Positions 9,078 through 17,843 of a stretch of DNA of 35,908 nt are shown here, piece by piece. Where the stretch lies: positions 1-35,908 of the forward strand of contig JAAYZW010000029.1 in NCBI GenBank assembly GCA_012514645.1, written 5' to 3'. This DNA is from Chloroflexota bacterium. GTDB taxonomy: Bacteria > Chloroflexota > Anaerolineae > Anaerolineales > Anaerolineaceae. Numbering within the stretch: the stretch's first letter is position 1; every line of letters begins with the position of its first letter. The position numbers and the translations under genes were made by a program. The notes beneath the pieces were generated by a model that saw only the letters and a program-made list of their open reading frames with translations, searched no databases and had not been told where the DNA came from.

Positions 9078-10239
9078 CCTTCGCGTCCTGCAAATCATCA
9101 AAGGGCTTGATATTGGCGGTGTAAATGGTGGTGCGGAACGTTTCAGCATTGATCTGAGTGAACAGTTAATTAGCTTGGGCTGTAAAGTTGACCTTTTTGC
9201 TTTTTATAGGATGAACACCCCCGCAGAGACTGATTGGCTCGGCAGGTTGAAGCAGAAAGATCTTGATGTGTTCTTTGCAACTGAGTGGGCTGGTCCAAAC
9301 AATTTGGGCAGTTTATCTGCAGGCGCAATCAGACTGCGTGAATATGCAATCTCCAGAAAACCCAATATTCTTCACAGCCATTTTCAACAGGGCACCTATA
9401 TAGCAATCTGGACGAAGCGAAAGATGCGCACCCCCGTGGTTGTACGCACAGCGCATAACATCAACGAGTGGGAGCCAGGCTTTTCAGGCACGTTAAAGCA
9501 AGCGATTTCTGACTTTGTCTATCCCCGCTGCATTGATGCGGAAGCAGGCGTCTCCAGTGCGATCGTTGACCAATTGAAGGAGCGATATCCAACTCACAGC
9601 AAAAAATTACGACCCATCCTTGCTTACAATGGAATCAGGCTTCCAGATAGTGTTGAACCTTTGCCGGAAATCACAGCTAAAAAGCCGAGATTTACCATTG
9701 GCACTGTTGGTAGATTGGCTGAACAGAAAGGCTATACCCATCTGCTGGCAGCCTTGCCGCTGGTCTTGGGGCGTCACTCGGAAACTAAGCTGGTCTTTCT
9801 GGGGGACGGAGAATTACGTTCTGAGTTGGAAGCGCAAACCAGGCAGCGTGGTCTTGAGGGTCAGGTCGAATTTGCTGGACAGGTAAAAAATGTACAGGAA
9901 AGATTGCAAGGGTTTGACCTGTTTGTCTCTTCTTCATTGTGGGAGGGATTGCCCACGGTCATCATGGAAGCGATGGCTGCCGGTTTGCCAGTGGTGGCTA
10001 CAGACATCGCAGGGACGCGGGAAATGATTGCCGATGGGGTTAATGGCAGGCTGGTTCCTTGCGGAGATCCACTCGCCCTGGCGGATGCAATAAACGAAAT
10101 GATCGAAAACCCCCATCTAAGACAAAAAATTAGTAATGCAGGAAGACTTGCGGTTAAGCAATTCTCGATCGATGAAATTGCCAAAACTTACCTCAAATTG
10201 TATGAGACCCTGCTTGCGGAATCCGGGGAGAATGGCTGA
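9070..10239 (+). CDS. Glycosyltransferase family 4 protein
   Basis: A 389-residue GT-B enzyme with strong GT4 signatures. The N-terminal acceptor domain has VLQIIKGLDIGGVNGGAERF. The donor domain has TIGTVGRLAEQKGYTHLL, KLVFLGDGELRSELE, FVSSSLWEGLPTVIMEAMAAGLPVVATD (the E-x7-E motif that binds the nucleotide sugar) and GREMI-like ends. It overlaps the preceding gene by 8 bp and the next gene follows at once. The next gene product is a close relative, starting with VLQLIKGLDIG, so the two are probably tandem duplicates acting on successive sugars. Confidence 0.9.
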   Translation: MIDLRVLQIIKGLDIGGVNGGAERFSIDLSEQLISLGCKVDLFAFYRMNTPAETDWLGRLKQKDLDVFFATEWAGPNNLGSLSAGAIRLREYAISRKPNILHSHFQQGTYIAIWTKRKMRTPVVVRTAHNINEWEPGFSGTLKQAISDFVYPRCIDAEAGVSSAIVDQLKERYPTHSKKLRPILAYNGIRLPDSVEPLPEITAKKPRFTIGTVGRLAEQKGYTHLLAALPLVLGRHSETKLVFLGDGELRSELEAQTRQRGLEGQVEFAGQVKNVQERLQGFDLFVSSSLWEGLPTVIMEAMAAGLPVVATDIAGTREMIADGVNGRLVPCGDPLALADAINEMIENPHLRQKISNAGRLAVKQFSIDEIAKTYLKLYETLLAESGENG

Positions 10240-10240
10240 A

Positions 10241-11395
10241 ATGCAGATCCGGGTTCTTCAGCTGATCAAAGGTCTGGACATCGGCAACCGCAGTGGCGGG
10301 AGTGATAAGTTCGGGCTTGAGTTGACCAAAGCTATGAAACGCATGGGCATCCAGGTCAGCCTCGGAATTTTGAATCGCTTTGGAACTGAGATAGAAAAGC
10401 AGAAGCTGGCAGAGCTGGAAAGCCTGTCCATACCTGTTGTTTTCATCGAAGGTAAAAACACAGTCGCAAAAATCAACTCACCGCAACTGGCTGAATATTG
10501 CCTTCAAAATAATATTTGCGTAATCAATTCTCATTTCCAGGTGGGTACGCTGGCTGCGCTCAGGGCACGGAAATTTGGGTACACTGCTAAAACCTCACGC
10601 ACAGCTCATATTGACAAGGAATGGGGCGATGGCGCTCTGGCATGGTTGCTGCGGCAAGTTTTTTCCAAATATGTGTTTCCCCTGAAAACAGATTTGCAGA
10701 TTGGAGTTTCTCAAAACATCGTAAACACCATTGACGATTATCCCGGCACAAGGTGGAGCGGCAGAAAAGCTTTTGTCGTTCACAATGGCATCCTGGAAGC
10801 TTGGTTTGAACCTGCACCTGTAAAGAAATATCCCGTTAGTTCCCGAAAAGTAATCGGCGCAATCGGACTGCTGATCGAACGTAAAGGCTTCCATTTTCTA
10901 ATCGAAGCCATGCCCGGGGTGTTGAAGCAACATCCGGATTCCGAATTGATCATTGCTGGAGAAGGTCCCTACCGACCTATGCTCGAGAAGCAAATTGAGG
11001 AGTTTGGTTTACAAAATTACGTCAAGCTGCTCGGAAATCAGCCAGACCCGCGCTCCTGGTTAGAGCGCATGGACCTCTTTGTGCTTCCATCGCTGGTTGA
11101 GGGTTTGCCAACAGTAATTATCGAGAGCATGGCACGGGGTGTACCGGTGGTTGCCAGTGAGATACCCGGCAATAACGAACTGATCGACGACGGGCAAACC
11201 GGCTGGCTTTTCAAGTCAGCATCGCCTGAAGATCTTGCGGATACAATTGTACAAGCCTTCACAGACCCCCGACAGTATGAAAGCATAAGTGCCCAGTCTT
11301 ATGGCTGGGCACGGAGTATGACAATTGAAAACGCAGCAAGGAAACATGCTGCGCTTTACGAAAATTTATTTAAAGATCAGGGTCAAGTTCAGTAA
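10241..11395 (+). CDS. Glycosyltransferase family 4 protein (paralogue of preceding)
   Basis: A GT-B glycosyltransferase of about 385 residues with GLLIERKGFHFLIEAM, ELIIAGEGPYRPMLE and FVLPSLVEGLPTVIIESMARGVPVVASEIPG, covering the GT4 nucleotide-sugar E-x7-E region. The open frame extends back to 10136 and an ATG lies at 10232. ATG 10241 is favoured because GGGAG ends 10 bp before it, whereas the same element would be only one base from 10232. The N-terminus VLQLIKGLDIG mirrors the gene upstream. Its last 26 bp overlap the 3' end of a convergent lipoprotein gene. It is the last gene of the polysaccharide run. Confidence 0.88.
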   Translation: MQIRVLQLIKGLDIGNRSGGSDKFGLELTKAMKRMGIQVSLGILNRFGTEIEKQKLAELESLSIPVVFIEGKNTVAKINSPQLAEYCLQNNICVINSHFQVGTLAALRARKFGYTAKTSRTAHIDKEWGDGALAWLLRQVFSKYVFPLKTDLQIGVSQNIVNTIDDYPGTRWSGRKAFVVHNGILEAWFEPAPVKKYPVSSRKVIGAIGLLIERKGFHFLIEAMPGVLKQHPDSELIIAGEGPYRPMLEKQIEEFGLQNYVKLLGNQPDPRSWLERMDLFVLPSLVEGLPTVIIESMARGVPVVASEIPGNNELIDDGQTGWLFKSASPEDLADTIVQAFTDPRQYESISAQSYGWARSMTIENAARKHAALYENLFKDQGQVQ

Positions 11396-11882
11396 CAATA
11401 TCTCCCATATCCAAAACCTCGCCGGCTGCTGGAGATAGAACTACTGCTTTTCCATCTTCGCCAGCGTGAATTTCGTAATTTTCTTCCGGGTTGCCGATTA
11501 TAAACACATAATCTCTCACTACTATTTCGGTTGTACAAAAGTAGCCATCCTCATCTGTCATCGCGCTGGGGCTGGAAGCAGTGTCCAGGACAAATGCTCC
11601 TTCAGCGCCGGGGGACCCATAATAAACTTCGGCTAACCTGATGTTTAAATTATTAAGCGGAGAGCCATCCGGGTGAACCACACGCCCGCAAACTACAGTC
11701 ATGTCAGCTGCCGGCGAGATTATAACCGGCAAACTATTTTCAATAAGTGTTGAAGTGGGAAGGGGCTGTTCAAGCGTGGGCTCCTGGGACGGTACAACCT
11801 CGTTCGCAGGTTGACAGCCGGCAAAAATCAGGACACAGACGGTCAAAATCAGGAGGGAAAAGCGGATATAGTTCTTATTCAT
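11370..11882 (-). CDS. Lipoprotein with carboxypeptidase-regulatory-like fold
   Basis: A 170-residue exported lipoprotein. It has a short basic start, a hydrophobic stretch and a lipobox ending AGC with the lipidated Cys at residue 23. A Pro/Thr/Glu-rich linker follows. From about residue 63, VCGRVVHPDGSPLNNLNIRLAEV and later MTDEDGYFCTTEI match the beta-sandwich pattern of CarboxypepD_reg-like domains (GxVxxxxGxPLxxxxV...T..dGyF). These domains are usually structural or adhesive rather than catalytic. The gene is convergent with the glycosyltransferase and overlaps its 3' end by 26 bp. The exact role is unknown. Confidence 0.7.
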   Translation of the reverse strand: MNKNYIRFSLLILTVCVLIFAGCQPANEVVPSQEPTLEQPLPTSTLIENSLPVIISPAADMTVVCGRVVHPDGSPLNNLNIRLAEVYYGSPGAEGAFVLDTASSPSAMTDEDGYFCTTEIVVRDYVFIIGNPEENYEIHAGEDGKAVVLSPAAGEVLDMGDIVTELDPDL

Positions 11883-11979
11883 TAGGTCAAAAATCCATTT
11901 CGCGGTTAAGTTCCAATAAGTTTTCAGTCACCTGGTTTGTTGTAAACCGTTTTCAAAACAAAATAATCCGAATGGGTTA

Positions 11980-12007
11980 TTGTCTTTTTCCAGGTAAAGT
12001 CTAAAAT
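11980..12007 (+). promoter_or_regulatory. Predicted sigma-70 promoter of the four-repeat secreted protein
   Basis: TTGTCT at 11980-11985 and TAAAAT at 12002-12007 are separated by 16 bp. This lies about 40 bp before the ATG at 12047, whose AGGAG ribosome site is excellent. The combination fits a strongly expressed monocistronic gene. Confidence 0.5.
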
Positions 12008-12046
12008 AACATCGTAAGTACATTATATCTTAACAGGAGAAGTAAA

Positions 12047-13417
12047 ATGAAATTCAAATTTGCAAGTGTCGTTTTAGTCCTCGCCCTGCTTATGGGAGGT
12101 GTCTTCACATCTGCCCAAGCCGGTGCGTACAACACTCAGTTTACCACTTCCGTGACCTACCAAAATGTTGGTGCCGGTCCGGCAACCATTAACCTGGTTT
12201 TCTACGGTGAATCTGATTCCAATGGTATTCCGATCACCCTGCCCGATTTAGCTCCCCTCGCAGGTACTTCAATCTATGTTGGTTCTGTTGGCGACATTGC
12301 GAATGGCTTCAAAGGCTCCGCAGTTATGTCCTCGAACCAGCCCCTCGTCTCCACCCTGGTCCAGGTTCCAAAAGCCGGCAGCGGTGTAGCAGTTCGCCCG
12401 ATGTCCAATGGCTTCACCAGCGGTTCCGACTATGTACTGGTCCCCACTGTTTTGAAGGCAACTTTTGGCGCTAACACCATCGTCTCTGTTCAAAACGTTG
12501 GTACTACAGCTGCTGACTTCGAACTGATTTTCGTTCCTGTTACAGGCACTCCGATCACTGTTGAGGCAAATGACATTCCTGCCCATGCAACCAAATATTT
12601 TGACCTGGGCGTTATGAGCGCTATCCCCGCTGGCTTCAATGGATCCCTGCAGGTTTATTCAACCGGACCCGTGGTCGCATCCGCTCTTGAGCTCAATATC
12701 ACCGGAACCGCAGCATACGCTTTCGAAGGTGCATCAGATTTTGCAACCGAAATTTACATGCCTTCTGCATTGTGCAAATTCAACGGTGTTCAGACCTCTT
12801 CCTACGCTGTCCAGAATACGACTGCTGGCGATGTTGAAGTCACCGTCGAATATGCTGATGGCGGAACTGCTGGTCCTGTGACCCTGGCTGCTGGTGCCAA
12901 GCAATCCTTCAATGCCTGTGATGAGAATGCTGATGGCTACATTGGATCTGCTGTCATCACCGCTGATGGCGACATCGTTGCCATGGGCAAGATCTTTGGC
13001 GGCGGTCTCTCCACCGCTTTCCTCGGATTCAACTCCGGCGCTGCGAAAGTTGCACTTCCCTACGTCCGCTGGACTACTTCTGGCTGGGCAAATGGCACTC
13101 GCCAACGTGCATACATTGCGATCCAGAATGTCGGTGGCGACTTGGCTGCTGGTGCTGTCACAGTCAAATACTATGACAAAGCTGGTGCCTTGGTTGGAAC
13201 TGATTCCCTTGATGCTATCCCCGCTGGTGGTAAAGTCAACTCAAACGCTGGCGTAGTTGGCGCTGCTGAATTTGGCTACTACACCGATGGCACCTTTGGC
13301 GGCTCAGCAATCGTTGAAGGACCTGCTGGTTCTCAACTGGCTGTGATTGTTCGTGTCCAATCTCGTGTTGGTGCGGCATCCGTTGCAGAAGACTACTCTG
13401 GTATCGCCATTCAGTAA
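12047..13417 (+). CDS. Secreted surface protein made of four similar beta-rich repeats
   Basis: A 456-residue protein with a classical signal peptide (basic start, hydrophobic core, AxA-type end near residue 25). The mature part is almost Lys-poor, rich in Gly, Ala, Val and Thr, and divides into four units of about 100-110 residues. Each has a core like xVxVQNVGxxxAxxxLxFY..G (YQNVGAGPATINLVFYG, VQNVGTTAADFELIFVP, VQNTTAGDVEVTVEYAD, IQNVGGDLAAGAVTVKYYD), a Gly-Ala segment, then a G(S/F)xxV element. AGGAG precedes ATG by 7 bp, and the gene has its own promoter and terminator. It is likely an abundant surface or S-layer-like protein. I do not recognise a named family. Confidence 0.8.
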   Translation: MKFKFASVVLVLALLMGGVFTSAQAGAYNTQFTTSVTYQNVGAGPATINLVFYGESDSNGIPITLPDLAPLAGTSIYVGSVGDIANGFKGSAVMSSNQPLVSTLVQVPKAGSGVAVRPMSNGFTSGSDYVLVPTVLKATFGANTIVSVQNVGTTAADFELIFVPVTGTPITVEANDIPAHATKYFDLGVMSAIPAGFNGSLQVYSTGPVVASALELNITGTAAYAFEGASDFATEIYMPSALCKFNGVQTSSYAVQNTTAGDVEVTVEYADGGTAGPVTLAAGAKQSFNACDENADGYIGSAVITADGDIVAMGKIFGGGLSTAFLGFNSGAAKVALPYVRWTTSGWANGTRQRAYIAIQNVGGDLAAGAVTVKYYDKAGALVGTDSLDAIPAGGKVNSNAGVVGAAEFGYYTDGTFGGSAIVEGPAGSQLAVIVRVQSRVGAASVAEDYSGIAIQ

Positions 13418-13435
13418 TCTGATTGACTAGACATT

Positions 13436-13465
13436 GAGGAGACCGCAAGGTCTCCTCTTTTTTTT
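13436..13465 (+). terminator. Rho-independent terminator
   Basis: A perfect 9-bp stem, GAGGAGACC / GGTCTCCTC, surrounds a GCAA loop and is followed by eight T residues. It lies 19 bp after the stop of the four-repeat secreted protein and closes that single-gene transcription unit. Confidence 0.9.
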
Positions 13466-13795
13466 AAATTTTCAGGGGAATGATTCCACCAAACCTTCAG
13501 TCGTCATCACAGGGGGATATGGAGATTGCGGCAATCTACCGCTTTCTTTAAAGTCCATCGTATTCAACAGCCCCGCATAGTTCAGGGACGGTATGGCAAC
13601 CCCACACGCTGGGCGTCCATGGGGAAGGCTGTCGCTTACTGTGTGCGGGCAATTTCTTTCGATGTTTTTCAGAACGAGCAAGGATAGACCGAGCATTTCT
13701 TAAAACCTTGCTTTACTCCGCGTGGTTTTGGGACAGCAGGGAAGTGCTTATATATGTGGATTGGAATGAAACAAGCTTACCTTAATTATTAAGCA
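13466..13795. other. Gene-poor stretch with one weak minus-strand open frame
   Basis: About 330 bp between the terminator and the LuxR/kelch gene. A minus-strand frame at 13472-13696 could encode 74 residues. It has no clear ribosome site, no recognised domain, and its stop is next to the terminator. Composition is closer to coding than to a typical AT-rich spacer, so this could be a gene remnant or dispersed repeat. I cannot identify it. Confidence 0.3.
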
Positions 13796-15115
13796 TTACT
13801 CATTGATCACATTCGGGATGGAGATCGTATAAATCACACGGTATTTCACCGCCAGGTTTGCGAGCGTCTCCTCTGGTGTGACTCCCCCGAATATGTAAAG
13901 ATATCCATCCGGGCTAACTATGCTGCTAACGTTTGCGGGGAGTTGTTGAGCTTTGCTTAGCTGAATCTCAGACCATTTCTGGGTTCCATGCGACAATTGC
14001 CAGATCCTGTCATTTGTGATTACAAACATCTGGTCAGAGAGGCTGTTGCTGCTGCAAAAACCGCAGTCAAACGGGAGGTCATCGTTCTTTTCCCATTCAC
14101 TGCCATCATCCATGCCAAAACTGGGTTGGTAACCCTCAATGTGTGCAAAATCTTCTTCAAAATTACTGCCACCTACAACGAGAATCTTGCCCCCCATTAC
14201 AGTTGCGCTGGCATTCATCCTTGCCGTAGGCATCGATGCACAGGGGAACCACTCGTCCAGGGATGGATCATATCGGTAAACCCTGTCAGTCACATCTGCG
14301 CCGTCCCAGCCTCCAAAAAGGAACAACTGCCCCTCGAATGTCGCCAGGGCATAATTGCTGATTCTTTCTGGGACAGAAGCTCTGACTTCCCATTTGTTTT
14401 CATTAATAACAAATATTTCCATGGTGTCTGTAACAGAGCCATTGCTCATAATTCCACCAGGAACATAGATTGCCCCTCGCAGGAAAACCGCTTCGACATT
14501 TGAAACAGCGGTAGGTTTGCCGGGCAACGATTCCCATGAGTCAGAATCAATCAAATATCTTTCGCTCAAACCAACTGTCTCGTTACTAGACCTGCCGCCA
14601 ATAATGTAAATTGCACCATCGTTGATCACGGCAGCAAAACCGATACGGGGGTCTGCCATGGGTTGAATTGCTTCCATTCGGTCATGGTTCAGAGCTTCAA
14701 TAAAGGGGTTTGGTGTTGGTGTGGTTCTGAAAAATGATAATGATGGCACGGATGTCTGGATAATTATGAATAACAACAAGAACCCCAGCAGAACGGCGAC
14801 CCACCAATTTTTCATCAACCAGCGCGGCTTTTCGCCCATGATTATTTCAGAGGTAACCCCAGACGTTTCTGAGCCTGTGTCCTCTTGCTGTGTGTTGGTC
14901 GCTGCCGGAGATTGAACAATTCCATTCTCTATGGCGTAAAGGGTTGCCTCGGTTCTCGATGAGACATCTATTTTTTGGAAAATGTTGGATACGTGCACCT
15001 TGACCGTATTAACGCTGATAAAAAGATCAGCAGCGATTTCTTTATTTGCCTTTCCTACGGCGATCAGGGCAAGAATCTCCGTCTCACGTGAGGTCAATGA
15101 TGTGTTATCAGTCAT
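13796..15115 (-). CDS. LuxR-type HTH / transmembrane / kelch-repeat protein
   Basis: About 439 residues. Residues 5-65 are a GerE/LuxR DNA-binding domain (LTSRETEILALIAVGKANKEIAADLF, then SVNTVKVHVSNIFQKIDVSSRTEA). After a polar linker, one TM helix lies at about residues 103-122. The C-terminal outside part has at least five kelch-like blades (IYIIGGRS, IYVPGGIM, LFLFGGWDG, ILVVGGSN, LYIFGGVT). The topology predicts a one-component membrane-bound transcription factor with an extracellular beta-propeller sensor. The frame begins at TTG 15127, but ATG 15115 with GGGA nearby is preferred. Nearby exported proteins could be ligands or targets; this is inference. Confidence 0.85.
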   Translation of the reverse strand: MTDNTSLTSRETEILALIAVGKANKEIAADLFISVNTVKVHVSNIFQKIDVSSRTEATLYAIENGIVQSPAATNTQQEDTGSETSGVTSEIIMGEKPRWLMKNWWVAVLLGFLLLFIIIQTSVPSLSFFRTTPTPNPFIEALNHDRMEAIQPMADPRIGFAAVINDGAIYIIGGRSSNETVGLSERYLIDSDSWESLPGKPTAVSNVEAVFLRGAIYVPGGIMSNGSVTDTMEIFVINENKWEVRASVPERISNYALATFEGQLFLFGGWDGADVTDRVYRYDPSLDEWFPCASMPTARMNASATVMGGKILVVGGSNFEEDFAHIEGYQPSFGMDDGSEWEKNDDLPFDCGFCSSNSLSDQMFVITNDRIWQLSHGTQKWSEIQLSKAQQLPANVSSIVSPDGYLYIFGGVTPEETLANLAVKYRVIYTISIPNVINE

Positions 15116-15177
15116 ATAATATCCCAACCCTAATTATAAGGGGTTGTGGTAAGGGATTATAAGGCAAATCCACCTTT

Positions 15178-16317
15178 TTATTTTGTTGATTCCTTGAAAA
15201 CAGGGAAGAGAATTATTTCGTAAGGCAGCTGAGGTTTTCCATTTCCGCTCACATAGTGCCGCTGACCCTGCCCACCATACCACCTGGATTCGCTTTCAAG
15301 CCGGGGGCGACCGCCTTGAGTGGCATTGTGCCAGTTGATATTCACATCGGTGAAAGTGATGTCGACAGCCCTGCCAAAACAATAATACTTGCACTCATTC
15401 AGTGTGGACTGCTCGACAACCATAAAATGGAGGTGATGCCCGGTACTGATGCCAGTATCATCGGCTTTGCCCAGGAACTGGCCTTGCTTGACATAGACGC
15501 CCTTTGATTTCAGTGACGCAGGGATGCTTCCCTGTGCGAGGTGCAGGTATATCTGATAAGTCCAGGGGGTGGTGCTGCGATCTTCGAGTGTGATGCTATT
15601 GGCACAACTCGAATTCCCATTGCGACAAGAGTCGCGCCAATGATAGACGTAGCCACCCTTGGCAGCCATGACATCAAACATGGTGCCATCAGCAAAGTCG
15701 AAAGCATGGTTACAAAAATACTTGGGATTACATGAAGTGTGGGCAACCGACCAGGTCAGCCGTTTGGAGAGCCCGCCCTCCCATGGGAGTTTATAGCCAC
15801 CATAGACCGGACCAGCCGGGCCAGCCTTGGGGTCCGCGTCGGGGAAGAGGCGATGTGCAATTTCGCTGTCCCTAAAATCTGACTCCAGGAAAATTTGACT
15901 GAAATCTTCATCGGTTACCAGGTGTAAACGCCACAGTTCATCTCCCGGATCCCAAATAGCCAAAACAAGGTCTGGCTCACGGGCAATGATTTCATCGCCC
16001 TCGTCATCAGTTTGCGCCATCCATAGCACTGCCTGGGTGTATTCCTGGTTAAACTGTACTTCGTCGAGAACCCAATCGTCGCGCCCGGTTTCAGCGACCA
16101 GGTTTGGCAGTTGCGTGTAAAGCAGCACTTCAAGGGCACTTTGGCTGCCTGGCAGAGGTGTCGAAATATCCGGGTTTTTAGATACCGCACCCTGATTTTT
16201 GTTGATGATCAGAAACAAAGCCAGGATCAATAACGCCAAAGTTGGTATCCAGATCTTAAACGCCTGGGATTTCCGCCCGGGCGGCTCTTCGTTGGGGGTG
16301 TAGGTTTGATTGTTCAT
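15178..16317 (-). CDS. Membrane-anchored M23 family peptidase
   Basis: A 379-residue protein with a cytoplasmic Pro-rich start, one TM helix at residues 22-38 and an extracytoplasmic body. The C-terminal half is an M23/LytM metallopeptidase domain. HAFDFADG supplies zinc ligands H204 and D208, YLHL contributes H259, and HHLHF contains the third ligand (H297 in the HxH). It probably cleaves peptide bridges of peptidoglycan or processes surface proteins. Four Cys residues near the active site (CNPKYFCNH, SCRNGNSSC) suggest disulfides outside the cell. It lies 62 bp upstream of the kelch regulator on the same strand, so the two may be co-transcribed. Confidence 0.85.
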   Translation of the reverse strand: MNNQTYTPNEEPPGRKSQAFKIWIPTLALLILALFLIINKNQGAVSKNPDISTPLPGSQSALEVLLYTQLPNLVAETGRDDWVLDEVQFNQEYTQAVLWMAQTDDEGDEIIAREPDLVLAIWDPGDELWRLHLVTDEDFSQIFLESDFRDSEIAHRLFPDADPKAGPAGPVYGGYKLPWEGGLSKRLTWSVAHTSCNPKYFCNHAFDFADGTMFDVMAAKGGYVYHWRDSCRNGNSSCANSITLEDRSTTPWTYQIYLHLAQGSIPASLKSKGVYVKQGQFLGKADDTGISTGHHLHFMVVEQSTLNECKYYCFGRAVDITFTDVNINWHNATQGGRPRLESESRWYGGQGQRHYVSGNGKPQLPYEIILFPVFKESTK

Positions 16318-16563
16318 AGGCTGCCCACAGTCTGTTAAATGTTGTCAAATCTGTAGTTGCAATTCTCTTGCCAGATACTTTTGGCTAATCGCACTGTGAT
16401 TTCCTGGTGGCAGGTTGTGTATTGTCGGACATTTGAGAAATTGCTGAAAAGATCCATCGCTTTGCCCAGGAAGATAACGTTTCAGGGTGACAGAGCTTCG
16501 CTTACGATGACAGATTTACATACAAAAAAGCCACCTGAGCTTGTGTCAATGTAAAATTGGAAA

Positions 16564-17475
16564 ATGAAATCAAGCGAGAAAGACAGCCTTACCAAAATCT
16601 TGTTGGAAGATATAAAGACTTCCGCTAACCTGGGTGGCAGGCGAATCATTAGTTGGATGATCGACACCTTCGGATACCGCTCTGCTGGCAGGCTGGCTGA
16701 TTTGTTAGCGCGCATCGATGAGCAATTGCCTGAGTCTTCTTTGCAGGAGACCGCGGAACGAACAGTCAACACCCTTGCAGATGGTCTTATCGTTGATAGT
16801 CAGGGCAAAATCCCAGCCGAAGGTCCGTTACTTGTCGTCGCGAATCATCCCGGTCTGATCGACATATTGGGCGTCCTTGCCGTAATAAAGCGCGAGGATA
16901 TCAAAGTCGTGGCGCAGCAAAAAGGGTTTATGCATGTGCTGCGGAATATTAACCGCCATATGCTTACAATTGAACCCGACAGCACATTTAAATTGAGCGC
17001 TATTCGCGAGATCATCCGGGCGCTAAATGAGGGTATGGCAGTGGTCATCTTTCCAAAAGGGCAGCTCGAGCCCGACCCCGCCTTGATGGATGGCGCGATC
17101 GAGTCTCTGCAGGGCTGGTCAGATAGTATCGGTGTTTTTCTTAACAAGGTTCCTGAGACCGCGCTTCTGCCGGTCCTGGTTAGTGGCGTTGTTACCGAAA
17201 GAGCCTTCAACAGCCGCTTCGCCCAAATAGGGTGGAACCAAAAGAGGCGCCATCAACTCGCCATGGTAAGGCAGTTTTTGGCACAGCGTGTCTCCAGAGA
17301 TCCAGCCTGGAAGATACCGCTACAAATTGACATCGGCAAACCAAAACTGCCGGCTGAGCTCGCCCCAGATCTCGACCCCCGAAAGCTAAACCTTGCCATA
17401 ATTGAAGAAATGAGCAGCCTGCTCACAAAACTGAATTCAAACCTGGCAACTTCCTCAAAAGAATTCCTGTATTAA
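16564..17475 (+). CDS. PlsC-like lysophospholipid acyltransferase family protein
   Basis: A 303-residue acyltransferase of the LPLAT superfamily. NHPGLID holds the HX4D catalytic motif with H95 and D100. Further on, VVIFPKGQLEPDP matches the substrate-binding FPEG-type block, here FPKGQ. Members transfer acyl chains to glycerophosphate or other polar acceptors at the inner membrane. There is no obvious TM helix, so it is probably peripheral. The ribosome site upstream of ATG 16564 is weak (TTGGAAA). The next operon starts 120 bp downstream, with no visible functional link. The acceptor specificity cannot be read from the sequence. Confidence 0.8.
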   Translation: MKSSEKDSLTKILLEDIKTSANLGGRRIISWMIDTFGYRSAGRLADLLARIDEQLPESSLQETAERTVNTLADGLIVDSQGKIPAEGPLLVVANHPGLIDILGVLAVIKREDIKVVAQQKGFMHVLRNINRHMLTIEPDSTFKLSAIREIIRALNEGMAVVIFPKGQLEPDPALMDGAIESLQGWSDSIGVFLNKVPETALLPVLVSGVVTERAFNSRFAQIGWNQKRRHQLAMVRQFLAQRVSRDPAWKIPLQIDIGKPKLPAELAPDLDPRKLNLAIIEEMSSLLTKLNSNLATSSKEFLY

Positions 17476-17594
17476 CAAGTGCCTTCTCAAGAAACGGAGA
17501 GCGAATCAAACCGGCTTTTGCGTTATACTAAAGTCACACATCCTGTCTGACTCACCCAACCAGCAGGAAAAAACCAACACCAAGGAGGCACTAC

Positions 17595-17843
17595 ATGCCC
17601 GCTAAGGGATGGGTAGAAATAAACGACTTGTATTGCAAAGCCTGTGAAATCTGTGTAACAGATTGCCCTACGAATGTTCTGGCGCTCGATATGTCAAGGC
17701 TAAGCCCCAAGGGGTACCACCCCGCTTACATGCTGCATCCTGAGAAATGCATCGCTTGTGGCATTTGCGCTGTGGTTTGCCCAGACGCAGCCATCACAGT
17801 ATTCAAAGGCACACCATCGGCAAAGGAAGGAGTGATTGAATAA
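17595..17843 (+). CDS. korD: 2-oxoacid:ferredoxin oxidoreductase, delta (ferredoxin) subunit
   Basis: An 82-residue protein with two 4Fe-4S clusters. CKACEICVTDCP and CIACGICAVVCP are the two CxxCxxCxxxCP motifs. It supplies the electron-transfer subunit of a four-subunit 2-oxoglutarate (or related 2-oxoacid) oxidoreductase. AAGGAGG lies 5-6 bp before ATG 17595, a strong ribosome site. Its stop overlaps the start of the alpha subunit by one base, and alpha, beta and gamma genes follow in order. The delta-first order is typical of Kor-type operons. Confidence 0.93.
   Translation: MPAKGWVEINDLYCKACEICVTDCPTNVLALDMSRLSPKGYHPAYMLHPEKCIACGICAVVCPDAAITVFKGTPSAKEGVIE

Noticed and set aside
10136-10240. 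Longer N-terminus for the second GT4 paralogue
   Set aside because: The extension lies inside the preceding gene and is not GT4-like; a well spaced GGGAG supports ATG 10241.
17524-17529. TATACT as a korDABC promoter -10
   Set aside because: No convincing -35 at the right distance, so I do not list it as a feature.
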